Shown in pieces: positions 1 through 6,423 of a stretch of 7,254 nt of DNA; the first letter of the stretch is position 1; each line of letters opens with the position of its first letter. Source of the DNA: Gammaproteobacteria bacterium (GTDB lineage: Bacteria > Pseudomonadota > Gammaproteobacteria > DSM-19610); contig DRQL01000060.1 in assembly GCA_011371465.1 (NCBI GenBank), positions 1 through 7,254 on the forward strand. The letters are read 5' to 3'. The notes under the pieces were generated by a model. That model had not been told where the DNA came from and ran no database searches. It was given only the letters and a program-made list of their open reading frames with translations. The position numbers were made by a program, and so were the translations under genes.

Positions 1-189
1 AAAGGTTTCCAGTACGCGGGTTACCTGTTCGCGCGGCACATTGGTCAGGCCGGCCATGGCCGAACCCACCTTCTGCACCTCCTTGGGCCCCATGTGCTTC
101 AGCACTTCCGAGGCATTTTCCTCACCCAGCGTCAGCAACAGCACCGCAGCGCGATCCGTACCGCTCAGTTTCAGCTTGCCTTCATCCAT
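1..189 (-). CDS. fliG: Flagellar motor switch protein FliG, N-terminal part (runs off the window)
   Basis: Start of the rotor protein FliG, which sits on the cytoplasmic face of the MS ring, takes part in torque generation with the stator and in rotation switching with FliM. Reading from the ATG at 189-187, 63 codons stay open to the window edge. They begin MDEGKLKLSGTDRAAVLLLT and continue LGEENASEVLKHMGPKEVQK, the characteristic FliG N-terminal domain that binds the FliF C-terminus. The ATG lies inside the last codons of fliF: the genes overlap by 8 bases (189-182), and a GGGTAGG-like ribosome site lies just upstream within fliF, so translation is probably coupled. The armadillo middle and charged C-terminal torque domains lie outside the window. 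Identity is secure from both sequence and position after fliF. Confidence 0.95.
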   Translation of the reverse strand, partial: MDEGKLKLSGTDRAAVLLLTLGEENASEVLKHMGPKEVQKVGSAMAGLTNVPREQVTRVLETF

Positions 190-1861
190 CTTCGCCTACC
201 CAGTTCTTCACCACCTGCGCAACCCGTTTCGGGTCCTCGCCGACGACGCCCCTGGCCGCCTCCAGGTGTTGCTCGTAACCCATCTGCGGGGCAGCCAGTT
301 GCGCCTGTTGCGGGCTGGCCCCGGACAGGCTGAGCTGGTCTTCGCCGACACCGCCTTCTCCCGCTGTGGCCGCAGCCGGAACCATGGCCGCGGCCTGCAT
401 GCTCTGTGCGCCTTTCTCGGCCAGGCTGCGCATTACCGGCTTCAGCACACCAAAGATCACCAGCAGCACGCCCAGCACACCGACCGCCTGCCTGGCAACA
501 TCCCATACCCAGGGCTGCTCCAGCAGTGCAGGCTCCGGCAAGGGCTCTGCTTCCGGCTGCTGTATAAACGAAGTATTGATGACATTGATGGTATCACCCC
601 GTTGTTCGTCGAAACCGACGGCGTCCTTGATCAGGCCGGTAAAGCGCTTGATTTCATCATCATCCCAGGGCTTGCTGACCAGTTCGTCGTTATCATCCAG
701 CTCCTGCTTGTCGTCGAGCACCACGGCGATGGACAAGCGGCGGATGGTGCCACTGGCCAGTTTGGTGTGGCTGATGGTCTTGTCCAGCTCATAGTTACGG
801 ATGCTGCTCTTGCTGTTGTTGATCGGCACGACATTCGACGAAGTACTCTGACTGCCGGTATCCTGCCCGGCCACTGCAGCACCGGCCGTCGGCTGCAACG
901 CCGTTTCATCCGGTGGCTGATTGGACAACGCACCGGGCACACCGGATGCGCCGGCGCTGCCCGTAGTACTGTCCTCGCTGGTCTGTTCGCTGCGCAGCAG
1001 GCGCAGTTCCGGACGGCCGGGGTTATACACTTCCTGGGTCCGCTCGGTGGCGGTGAAATCCAGGTCGGCACTGATGCTGGCGCGCACCCGGCCGGCGCCG
1101 ACAATCGGTTCCAGCAACCGGCGGATGCGCTCCGCGTAGGTCGACTCCAGTTTGCGGTTGTAGGAAAACTGCGTGGAAGTCGACGCCATGCCGTTATCGT
1201 CACCGGCGCTGCTCAGCAATTCGCCGCGCTGGTCGACCACAGTGACCTTGCCGGGCTTCAGGTGCGGCACGCTGGACGATACCAGGTGCACGATGGCCGC
1301 CACCTGCTCCTCGTCCAGCGTGCGCCCGGAGTACAAATCGATCATGACCGATGCAGAAGGATCGGAACGTTCGCGCAGGAACACGGAACGCTTTGGAATC
1401 GCCAGGTGCACACGCGCATTCTCCACGTTGCGCAGGGTAGCGATGGTACGGCCCAGTTCCCCTTCCAGGGCGCGCTGGAAACGCGCTGTCTCGATAAACT
1501 GGCTGGTACCGAAGCCCTGCTCCTTCTGCAGCATTTCAAAACCCATGGCGTTGCCTTCCGGCAAACCGTCCCGGGCCAGTTCCATGCGCGCCGACTGCAC
1601 CTTGCCGCTTTCCACCATGACGGCGCCGGTGGTTTCGTCCACCTTGAAACCGATTCCGGATTTCTGCAGGGCATCGATCACCTGCCCGGCATCCTTGCTG
1701 CCAAGGTTGGCGTACAACAGGGTATAGCCGGGTTGCTGTGACCAGAGCACCACCGCCACGCCGATGGCGACACTGGCTGCAAGACCGACCATCAGACCGA
1801 TCTGCCGCAACGCCGGCAAACCCTGGAAGCCCTGAACTGTTTCTGCTTTAACCATTGCCAT
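182..1861 (-). CDS. fliF: Flagellar MS-ring protein FliF
   Basis: FliF (559 aa, normal length) oligomerises in the inner membrane to form the MS ring, the base on which rod, export gate and rotor assemble. A first transmembrane helix spans about residues 20-41. The YscJ/FliF ring-building region follows (about 45-215), with typical stretches YTLLYANLGSKDAGQVIDAL, ARMELARDGLPEG and ENARVHLAIPKRSVF. The FliF C-terminal periplasmic domain runs to about 435, interrupted near 290-350 by a low-complexity Ser/Thr/Gly/Ala segment as is usual in the family. The second transmembrane helix is about 452-474. A cytoplasmic tail ends in VAQVVKNWVGEDG, the conserved FliG-binding peptide. The start at 1861 is preferred to the ATG two codons later because AGGTAGAG (1869-1876) lies 7 bases upstream. 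fliE ends 19 bases upstream; fliG overlaps the 3' end. Confidence 0.98.
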   Translation of the reverse strand: MAMVKAETVQGFQGLPALRQIGLMVGLAASVAIGVAVVLWSQQPGYTLLYANLGSKDAGQVIDALQKSGIGFKVDETTGAVMVESGKVQSARMELARDGLPEGNAMGFEMLQKEQGFGTSQFIETARFQRALEGELGRTIATLRNVENARVHLAIPKRSVFLRERSDPSASVMIDLYSGRTLDEEQVAAIVHLVSSSVPHLKPGKVTVVDQRGELLSSAGDDNGMASTSTQFSYNRKLESTYAERIRRLLEPIVGAGRVRASISADLDFTATERTQEVYNPGRPELRLLRSEQTSEDSTTGSAGASGVPGALSNQPPDETALQPTAGAAVAGQDTGSQSTSSNVVPINNSKSSIRNYELDKTISHTKLASGTIRRLSIAVVLDDKQELDDNDELVSKPWDDDEIKRFTGLIKDAVGFDEQRGDTINVINTSFIQQPEAEPLPEPALLEQPWVWDVARQAVGVLGVLLVIFGVLKPVMRSLAEKGAQSMQAAAMVPAAATAGEGGVGEDQLSLSGASPQQAQLAAPQMGYEQHLEAARGVVGEDPKRVAQVVKNWVGEDG

Positions 1862-1880
1862 TGCTATGCTCTACCTGTTG

Positions 1881-2207
1881 TCAGACCGGCATACTCATGA
1901 TGTCCTGGTACGCTGAAACCAGGCGGTTGCGCACCTCGGTCATGGCCTGGAAGGCGACACCCGCCTTCTGCAGGGCAATCATGACCTCGGTGACATCCAC
2001 GCTCGGATCACCTGCGCTGAACGCACTGGAAAGTTTGGAGGCTACCTGCTGTGTGTCATTGACGCTGTCAATCGACTGCTTCATCAGGTCGGCGAACTCG
2101 GTTCGTGGCGCCTGCGTCGCGCCCGTTTCCGCCGGTCCGCCCTGTGCCGCGGCGGTAAGCCGCCGCATTTCCGCCAGTACCTGCTCCACACTGTTGATGC
2201 TGCTCAT
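1881..2207 (-). CDS. fliE: Flagellar hook-basal body complex protein FliE
   Basis: FliE (108 aa, normal length) is the small exported protein that joins the MS ring to the proximal rod and helps open the export gate. The C-terminal half carries the family signature: FADLMKQSIDSVNDTQQVAS, then DVTEVMIALQKAGVAFQAMT and EVRNRLVSAYQDIMSMPV at the end. The N-terminal 35 residues are variable and Ala/Gly rich, also normal. There is no signal peptide, as expected for a type III export substrate. The ATG at 2207 follows a purine-rich AGGGGG ribosome site. The fleR stop is only 13 bases upstream and I see no good sigma-54 promoter in that gap or in the last 100 bases of fleR, so co-transcription from fleSR is possible. 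fliF follows after 19 bases. Confidence 0.96.
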   Translation of the reverse strand: MSSINSVEQVLAEMRRLTAAAQGGPAETGATQAPRTEFADLMKQSIDSVNDTQQVASKLSSAFSAGDPSVDVTEVMIALQKAGVAFQAMTEVRNRLVSAYQDIMSMPV

Positions 2208-2220
2208 GTCTCTACCCCCT

Positions 2221-3579
2221 CTAGGCCGGAACCGCTATACCCTGTTCGCGCATGCGCGCCAGCTTGTAGCGCAGCGTGCGCGGACTGATGCCCAGGCGTT
2301 CGGCGGCCGCCTTGCGGCTGCCCCGGTCCACGCGCAGGGCCTCAAGAATCATTTCAAATTCACGTGTTTTCAGACCACCGTCCAGGCCGGCCTGCGCGGT
2401 CGACGCCACATCCTCTGCCGGCATCGGCAGGTGACTTCCCGTCGGGTCGGCCGGGCCTGTATCCATTTCAAAACACAGGTCATGCGTTTCGATCTGCTCC
2501 CCGTTCAACAGGATGAGCGCGCGCTGGATCACATTGTCCAGCTCCCGGACATTTCCGGGCCAGGCATGATCCAGCAGTGCCTGCTGCGCCTGCTTAGACA
2601 GGTGCGGAAGCGAACGACCGGCCGGCGAATACCTGCGGATCAGCCGGTTGGTCAGCGGCAGGATGTCTGCCTTGCGCCGGCACAGCGGCGTCAGGTGCAG
2701 GGGAAATACGTTCAGACGGTAGAACAGATCTTCGCGGAAACGACCGGCTGCCACTTCTTCGCGCATGTTGCGGTTGGTGGTCGCCAGCACACGCACATCC
2801 AGCGCAATGGTTTCACGCCCGCCCAGGCGTTCGACCTCGCGTTCCTGCAACACCCGTAGCAGCTTGGCCTGCAGTCCCAGGTCCATCTCGGATATTTCAT
2901 CCAGCAGCAGGGTGCCGCCCTGCGCCTGCTCGAATTTGCCGGCGCGCGCCTGGTAGGCGCCGGTGAAGGCTCCTTTCTCGTAACCGAACAGGGAAGCCTC
3001 CAGCATGTTTTCCGGTATGGCCGCACAGTTGATGGCCACAAACGGTCCCGCGGCGCGCGCTGAATGACGGTGAATCAGCTGGGCAAACACTTCCTTGCCG
3101 GTGCCTGAATTACCGCTGATCATGACCGTGGCATCGGTACCCGCCACCCGTTTTGCCAGTGCCGCCAGTTTGCGTGTGGCGGGGTCTTCGGCGACCACTT
3201 CCGGGTCGTCGTCCTGGTCCGGCAGGTAGCGGCGAATCATATCCACCAGCACTTCCGCCTCGAACGGTTTTACCAGGTAGTCGGCTGCGCCGGCGCGCAT
3301 GGCATCGACCGCCTGCTGTATGGTGCCGTAAGCGGTCATCAGCACCACGGGCAGCTCGGGGATACTCGCCTTCAGTTTCTGCAACAGGGTATTGCCGTCC
3401 ATGCCTTTCATCTGTACATCACTGACCACCAGGTCGAATGACTGCTGATCGATCAGCTGCATGGCCTGTTTGCCGTCTTCCGCCGACTGCACGCCGAAGC
3501 CGGCCAGTTCGACAGTGGCGCACAGGGCATCACGCAGGGCCGGGTCGTCTTCAACAATCAGCACAATGGATTGACTCAT
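2221..3579 (-). CDS. fleR: Sigma-54-dependent response regulator FleR (FlrC)
   Basis: Cytoplasmic response regulator (452 aa) that, phosphorylated by FleS, activates sigma-54 promoters of middle flagellar genes (basal body and hook). The receiver domain (1-120) has the acidic pocket E10-D11-D12, phosphoacceptor D54 (VVSDVQM), T82 and K104 (VKPF). The AAA+ domain (about 135-360) has Walker A at 156-163, the sigma-54-contacting GAFTGA loop at 203-208, Walker B GGTLLLDEI at 221-229, and FREDLFYRLNVFP with the arginine-finger region at 281-293. A Fis-type helix-turn-helix lies at about 420-445 (AAAERLGISPRTLRYKL). Two departures from consensus: Walker A reads GNSGTGKE (Asn157 where Glu is usual), and the usual PLRERxxDI reads PLCRRKADI (298-306). 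The ATG at 3579 overlaps the fleS stop by one base and has GAGGT 7 bases upstream. The symbol follows Pseudomonas; flrC is the Vibrio name. Confidence 0.95.
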   Translation of the reverse strand: MSQSIVLIVEDDPALRDALCATVELAGFGVQSAEDGKQAMQLIDQQSFDLVVSDVQMKGMDGNTLLQKLKASIPELPVVLMTAYGTIQQAVDAMRAGAADYLVKPFEAEVLVDMIRRYLPDQDDDPEVVAEDPATRKLAALAKRVAGTDATVMISGNSGTGKEVFAQLIHRHSARAAGPFVAINCAAIPENMLEASLFGYEKGAFTGAYQARAGKFEQAQGGTLLLDEISEMDLGLQAKLLRVLQEREVERLGGRETIALDVRVLATTNRNMREEVAAGRFREDLFYRLNVFPLHLTPLCRRKADILPLTNRLIRRYSPAGRSLPHLSKQAQQALLDHAWPGNVRELDNVIQRALILLNGEQIETHDLCFEMDTGPADPTGSHLPMPAEDVASTAQAGLDGGLKTREFEMILEALRVDRGSRKAAAERLGISPRTLRYKLARMREQGIAVPA

Positions 3580-4511
3580 TACACATACCTCAAACTGGCA
3601 CTGTCTGCCTTCTTCTGGTTAGCCCGTTGCTCGCCGGGGAGGGGCTGTTGTCCATCGTGCAACGGCAGCCGGATCACAAACCGCGCACCCTCCTGACAAG
3701 CGGAATCAATTTCAATATCGCCCTGGTGTGCATTGATGACCGCACGCGCAACCGCCAGGCCCAGGCCGGTGCCACTGGAGCGGGTGGTGAAAAAAGGTTC
3801 GAAAATATGTTCGTGCAGGTCGGGAGAGATACCCGGCCCGTTGTCCTGCAGGGTGATACAGACGGTTGTACCCTCTACCCCGGCGTCCCAGGCCAGCTGC
3901 GGCCGGCCATCACAGGCGTCGAGCGCGTTGGTGGCGAGGTTCGCCAGTACACTGGCCAGGATTTCACGCTGGCAACACAACTGGACGTCCTGCTGATCCA
4001 GCTGCACTGTCCAGTGTGCATCGCGCTCTTTCAGCTGCGGCAACAGCGTCTGTCGCACCTGTGCAAGCAGCTCACCGAGCGCGACGATTTCCTCGCTTCC
4101 CTGGCCACCGCGGGCAAACACCAGCATATCGTTGACCATATGGTCGAGGTGCCGCAGGCCCGTCAGCAGGCGTTCCACGAAACAATCGTGTTGCGCGCGC
4201 GGCAGACCTGGCTGGCTGAGCTGGGATGCGTACAGCAGTGCGGTGGAAAGCGGGGTGCGGACCTGGTGGGCAAGGCGGGCGGTCATTTCACCCATGCTGG
4301 AAAGCCGCTGGCTGCGCGAGGCTTCCTGCTGCAGGGTGCGTATTTCGTTACGCAGTTGCGTACGCTCGCTGCGCGCCGCTGCCAGCTCCCGGTTCAGACC
4401 GGTGACCTGGTCCTGCAGCAAACGATAGGAACCGGTGAGCTGTTCGGAAACCTCCGCGAACCGGGCGAAGGCATCCTGCAGTTGTTGCTGTCTGGCAGCC
4501 GGTTGGCTCAT
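3579..4511 (-). CDS. fleS: Soluble flagellar sensor histidine kinase FleS (FlrB)
   Basis: Histidine kinase (310 aa from the ATG at 4511) that phosphorylates FleR. No transmembrane segment or signal peptide is visible, so it is cytoplasmic. An N-terminal helical region (about 5-70) looks like a coiled coil. It leads into the dimerisation/phosphoacceptor domain with H82 in ARLAHQVRTPLS; the Gln after His is the variant I associate with the FleS/FlrB group. The ATPase domain has the N box LANLATNALDAC (N191, N195), G1 box DNGPGI (223-228), F box FEPFFTTR (237-244) and G2 box GTGLGLAV (247-254). No PAS domain is recognisable between coiled coil and kinase core, so the protein is shorter than Pseudomonas FleS (about 400 aa). 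An in-frame TTG at 4529 would add six residues, but it overlaps the GGGAG ribosome site. fleR follows with a TAATG overlap, implying coupled translation. Confidence 0.94.
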   Translation of the reverse strand: MSQPAARQQQLQDAFARFAEVSEQLTGSYRLLQDQVTGLNRELAAARSERTQLRNEIRTLQQEASRSQRLSSMGEMTARLAHQVRTPLSTALLYASQLSQPGLPRAQHDCFVERLLTGLRHLDHMVNDMLVFARGGQGSEEIVALGELLAQVRQTLLPQLKERDAHWTVQLDQQDVQLCCQREILASVLANLATNALDACDGRPQLAWDAGVEGTTVCITLQDNGPGISPDLHEHIFEPFFTTRSSGTGLGLAVARAVINAHQGDIEIDSACQEGARFVIRLPLHDGQQPLPGEQRANQKKADSASLRYV

Positions 4512-4522
4512 ATACAGGCGTA

Positions 4523-4527
4523 CTCCC
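4523..4527 (-). promoter_or_regulatory. Ribosome binding site deciding the fleS start
   Basis: GGGAG lies 11 bases before the ATG at 4511. It overlaps the alternative TTG codon at 4529-4527, which has no ribosome site of its own, so ATG 4511 is the better start. Confidence 0.6.
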
Positions 4528-4545
4528 AAATGCGTTGCTAAAGCG

Positions 4546-4559
4546 GGGCTGGTGAGCCC
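4546..4559 (-). other. Hairpin at the predicted 5' end of fleSR mRNA
   Basis: On the minus strand GGGCT-CACC-AGCCC forms a perfect 5-bp GC-rich stem with a 4-base loop. If transcription starts 12 bases after the sigma-54 -12 element (about 4560), the mRNA would begin almost exactly with this stem. Outer arms (4540-4544 with 4562-4566) extend the symmetry in DNA but would lie partly upstream of the start. No T-tract follows, so it is a poor fleQ terminator. Confidence 0.45.
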
Positions 4560-4570
4560 GTGCTTTACAA

Positions 4571-4586
4571 AGCAAGGAGTATGCCT
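4571..4586 (-). promoter_or_regulatory. Sigma-54 promoter of fleSR
   Basis: The minus strand reads AGGCATACTCCTTGCT. The -24 GG (4585-4584) and -12 GC (4573-4572) are separated by exactly 10 bases, and the GGCA and TTGCT cores match the consensus TGGCAC-N5-TTGCW except for A in place of the first T and T in place of the final C of the first half. The predicted start is about 4560, giving a leader of about 49 bases to fleS. An AT-rich stretch (4590-4620) lies just upstream. Position between fleQ and fleSR fits FleQ/FlrA-dependent transcription as known in Pseudomonas and Vibrio. Confidence 0.75.
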
Positions 4587-4640
4587 GGAATATTATTTAG
4601 AATTAAAACAGATAGTTAAAGACAGCAGCTGCGCAGTGCG

Positions 4641-6107
4641 TCAAACTCTCGGCGCGCTGTCCGAACGCTGCAGGCCGTATTTGCGCAATTTTTCCACCAG
4701 CGTGGTACGGCGCATACCGAGGCGTTTGGCGGCCTGGGCGACGATCCCGTTGGCGTCATCCAGCGCCTGGCGGATAAAACCCACCTCCAGGTTGCTGAGG
4801 TGTTCTTTCAGGTCGAGCCCGCCGCGCGGCAGGCGGGGTTCGGTTTCCAGCTGGTACTGGGGCATGCTGTTCTGCGCGCTCATGATCTCCTCGTTCAGGC
4901 GCGAGACTTCGGCACCGCTCACATCGCTCTGGAATTTCTCCGGCAAGTCGGCCATGTCGACCACACCAAAGGGAAAGAGGATGGCCAGCCGTTCGATCAG
5001 GTTAGCCAGTTCCCGCACGTTGCCCGGCCAGTTGTACTGGCACAGGGCGACGATGGCGCCCTGGGTCAGGCGCACGGAACCCCGTTTTTCGTGCTCGATG
5101 CGGCGGATCAGTTCGTTGACCAGCAGGGGTACATCTTCAACGCGATCCCGCAGCGGCGGCATTTCGATGGGGAATACGTTCAGGCGGTAGAACAGATCCT
5201 CGCGGAACTTGCCTTCGGTGATGGCTTCTTCCAGGTTACGGTGGGTGGCGGCAATGATGCGCACATCGGCCTTGATGCTCTTGTTGCTGCCCACCCGCTC
5301 GAAGGTGCGCTCCTGCAGCACCCGCAGCAACTTGACCTGCATGTTGAGACTCATGTCACCGATTTCGTCCAGGAACAGGGTGCCCCCTTCCGCCAGTTCG
5401 AAACGCCCCTGGCGGGCGCTGATGGCACCGGTGAACGCACCCTTTTCATGGCCGAACAGTTCGGATTCAAGCAGGTCGGCAGGGATCGCACCGCAGTTGA
5501 CCGGCACGAAGGCCTGTTCACGGCGGTTGGAATAGTAGTGCAGGTTGCGCGCGACCACTTCCTTGCCGGTGCCCGATTCGCCGAGAATCAGCACATTGGC
5601 ATCGGATTTCGCCACCTGCTGGATCATCTTGCGTACCATCTGCACGGCACGGCTGGTGCCCACCAGGCTGCGGAACAGGTCGACCGGGCGCTGGTTGGCG
5701 CCTTCAGACTGGGTTTCGCGGTACACCTCGGCCTGGTGCAGGGCACTGGTCAGCTGGGTGTAGTGGACCGGCAGCTCGACACGCCCGAGGATGCAGGAAC
5801 TGGGCTCGATGGCGACCGTCAGTTCCTTGTTCTTTTCCGACAGCAGGAAGATCGGCAGGTGTTCATCCAGGTCGTGGACTTCCTTGAGCAGTTTCTGCAA
5901 GGCCTTGTCGGACTTGCAGGTTCCCACCAGCACCGCAAGGATGTCGCGGGGATCTTCGATGGCGGATTTCCAGTGCCCGCAGTCGGTTTCGAGCTCCGGG
6001 TGGTAATTGATAAAACGCAATACCGACGTCAGCTCGCGGCCGCGCTCTGCATCGGCTTCGATCACTAATACCCTGGGTTCACTGACTGCCACCTGAGTTT
6101 CCCCCAT
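4641..6107 (-). CDS. fleQ: Master flagellar regulator FleQ (FlrA), c-di-GMP-responsive sigma-54 activator
   Basis: Top-tier flagellar activator (488 aa; Pseudomonas FleQ is about 490), cytoplasmic and DNA-binding. The N-terminal FleQ domain (about 1-130) is receiver-like but has VLVGTC where the phosphorylated Asp would be, so it is not a phosphorelay target. The AAA+ domain carries Walker A GESGTGKE (176-183), GAFTGA (223-228), Walker B GGTLFLDEIG (241-250) and FREDLFYRLNVFP (301-313). A Fis-type helix-turn-helix lies near 450-478 (AAKRLGMRRTTLVEKLRKYG). The c-di-GMP contacts known for Pseudomonas FleQ are present two residues further on: LFRS (144-147), R187-N188 and the ExxxR pair E332/R336. 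The ATG at 6107 with AGAGG 8 bases upstream is preferred to an in-frame TTG one codon earlier. Pseudomonas FleQ also controls exopolysaccharide genes; none is seen here. Confidence 0.96.
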   Translation of the reverse strand: MGETQVAVSEPRVLVIEADAERGRELTSVLRFINYHPELETDCGHWKSAIEDPRDILAVLVGTCKSDKALQKLLKEVHDLDEHLPIFLLSEKNKELTVAIEPSSCILGRVELPVHYTQLTSALHQAEVYRETQSEGANQRPVDLFRSLVGTSRAVQMVRKMIQQVAKSDANVLILGESGTGKEVVARNLHYYSNRREQAFVPVNCGAIPADLLESELFGHEKGAFTGAISARQGRFELAEGGTLFLDEIGDMSLNMQVKLLRVLQERTFERVGSNKSIKADVRIIAATHRNLEEAITEGKFREDLFYRLNVFPIEMPPLRDRVEDVPLLVNELIRRIEHEKRGSVRLTQGAIVALCQYNWPGNVRELANLIERLAILFPFGVVDMADLPEKFQSDVSGAEVSRLNEEIMSAQNSMPQYQLETEPRLPRGGLDLKEHLSNLEVGFIRQALDDANGIVAQAAKRLGMRRTTLVEKLRKYGLQRSDSAPRV

Positions 6108-6115
6108 CAATCTGG

Positions 6116-6120
6116 CCTCT
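6116..6120 (-). promoter_or_regulatory. Ribosome binding site deciding the fleQ start
   Basis: AGAGG is spaced 8 bases from ATG 6107. The neighbouring in-frame TTG (6110-6108) would have only 5 bases, so ATG 6107 is favoured. Confidence 0.6.
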
Positions 6121-6167
6121 GGCTGAATGGAATTTTTTTAAATCTGCCTTAAACAGCGGTCTGCTAA

Positions 6168-6196
6168 AGTTAAGCACTCTTGGACAAGAATGTCAA
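6168..6196 (-). promoter_or_regulatory. Possible sigma-70 promoter of fleQ
   Basis: A perfect -35 box TTGACA (6196-6191, minus strand) is followed after 17 bases by TTAACT (6173-6168), only a 3-of-6 match to TATAAT. The start would be near 6161, about 54 bases before the fleQ ATG. fleQ being read from a sigma-70 promoter agrees with Pseudomonas. The weak -10 keeps confidence moderate; the -35 lies within a FleQ-type operator. Confidence 0.4.
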
Positions 6197-6216
6197 AATT
6201 TTGTCATAAATTTGAC
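6192..6216. promoter_or_regulatory. Tandem FleQ-type operators upstream of fleQ
   Basis: Two 14-bp boxes. Box 1 (6203-6216) reads GTCATAAATTTGAC, a perfect GTCA-N6-TGAC inverted repeat very close to the published Pseudomonas FleQ consensus GTCAATAAATTGAC. Box 2 (6192-6205) reads GTCAAAATTTTGTC, one base from symmetric. They share GTC at 6203-6205 and their centres are 11 bp apart, one helical turn, so two dimers would lie on the same face. Box 2 covers the TTGACA -35 box of the proposed fleQ promoter, which suggests autorepression. Binding is inferred, not shown. Confidence 0.6.
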
Positions 6217-6308
6217 CGCGAATCCATCAACGATGCAAGCAATTGTTTTATTGGAAGTTTACGGATTTACAGCGCGCGCTGACAAAAACCTGCGTACGTC
6301 CGGAAGCA

Positions 6309-6390
6309 GGCCGTTATAAGGGTTTCCAGGGAAAACCCGGGGGGTACCGGGTAAGCTGACCCGGTCGTGCGGCCGACGAAACGGCCGGGG
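6309..6390. other. Stretch with three consecutive hairpins and a competing long-range stem
   Basis: Perfect stems in order on the plus strand: GGGTTT/AAACCC (6320-6325 with 6333-6338, 7-base loop), ACCGGGT/ACCCGGT (6346-6352 with 6359-6365, loop AAGCTG) and CGGCCG/CGGCCG (6370-6375 with 6382-6387, loop ACGAAA). GGCCGTT at 6309-6315 can instead pair with AACGGCC at 6380-6386, closing the first two hairpins in a three-way fold and breaking the third. The block is flanked by GTACGTC at 6294-6300 and 6390-6396. It matches no RNA family I can recall, and neither strand has a poly-T terminator. It may be a small RNA, a leader element or a repeat remnant. Confidence 0.3.
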
Positions 6391-6423
6391 TACGTCACTA
6401 AGGAATCCGTGAATTAATCAATT

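Noticed and set aside
41..1741. Long open frame of 566 codons on the plus strand opposite fliF, and similar long plus-strand frames opposite fleR/fleS (3438-4541) and fleQ (4800-6068)
   Set aside because: They are antisense to genes with full family signatures, carry low-complexity residues typical of shadow frames in GC-rich DNA, and lack convincing ribosome sites or recognisable domains.
2268..2345. Sigma-54 promoter for fliE in the fleR 3' end
   Set aside because: Two GG-N10-GC spacings occur, but neither has a TTGC -12 core or a TGGCA -24 core; they fall in GC-rich helix-turn-helix codons.
4540..4566. Rho-independent terminator after fleQ
   Set aside because: The hairpin is imperfect at the base, overlaps the predicted fleSR start and is not followed by a T-tract on the minus strand.
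6395..6412. Vfr/CRP-like site TCAC-N10-GTGA
   Set aside because: The half-sites are in the wrong order and spacing for TGTGA-N6-TCACA.
6290..6420. c-di-GMP riboswitch upstream of fleQ
   Set aside because: The location is tempting, but the conserved GEMM-I segments and tetraloop/receptor landmarks are not present on either strand.
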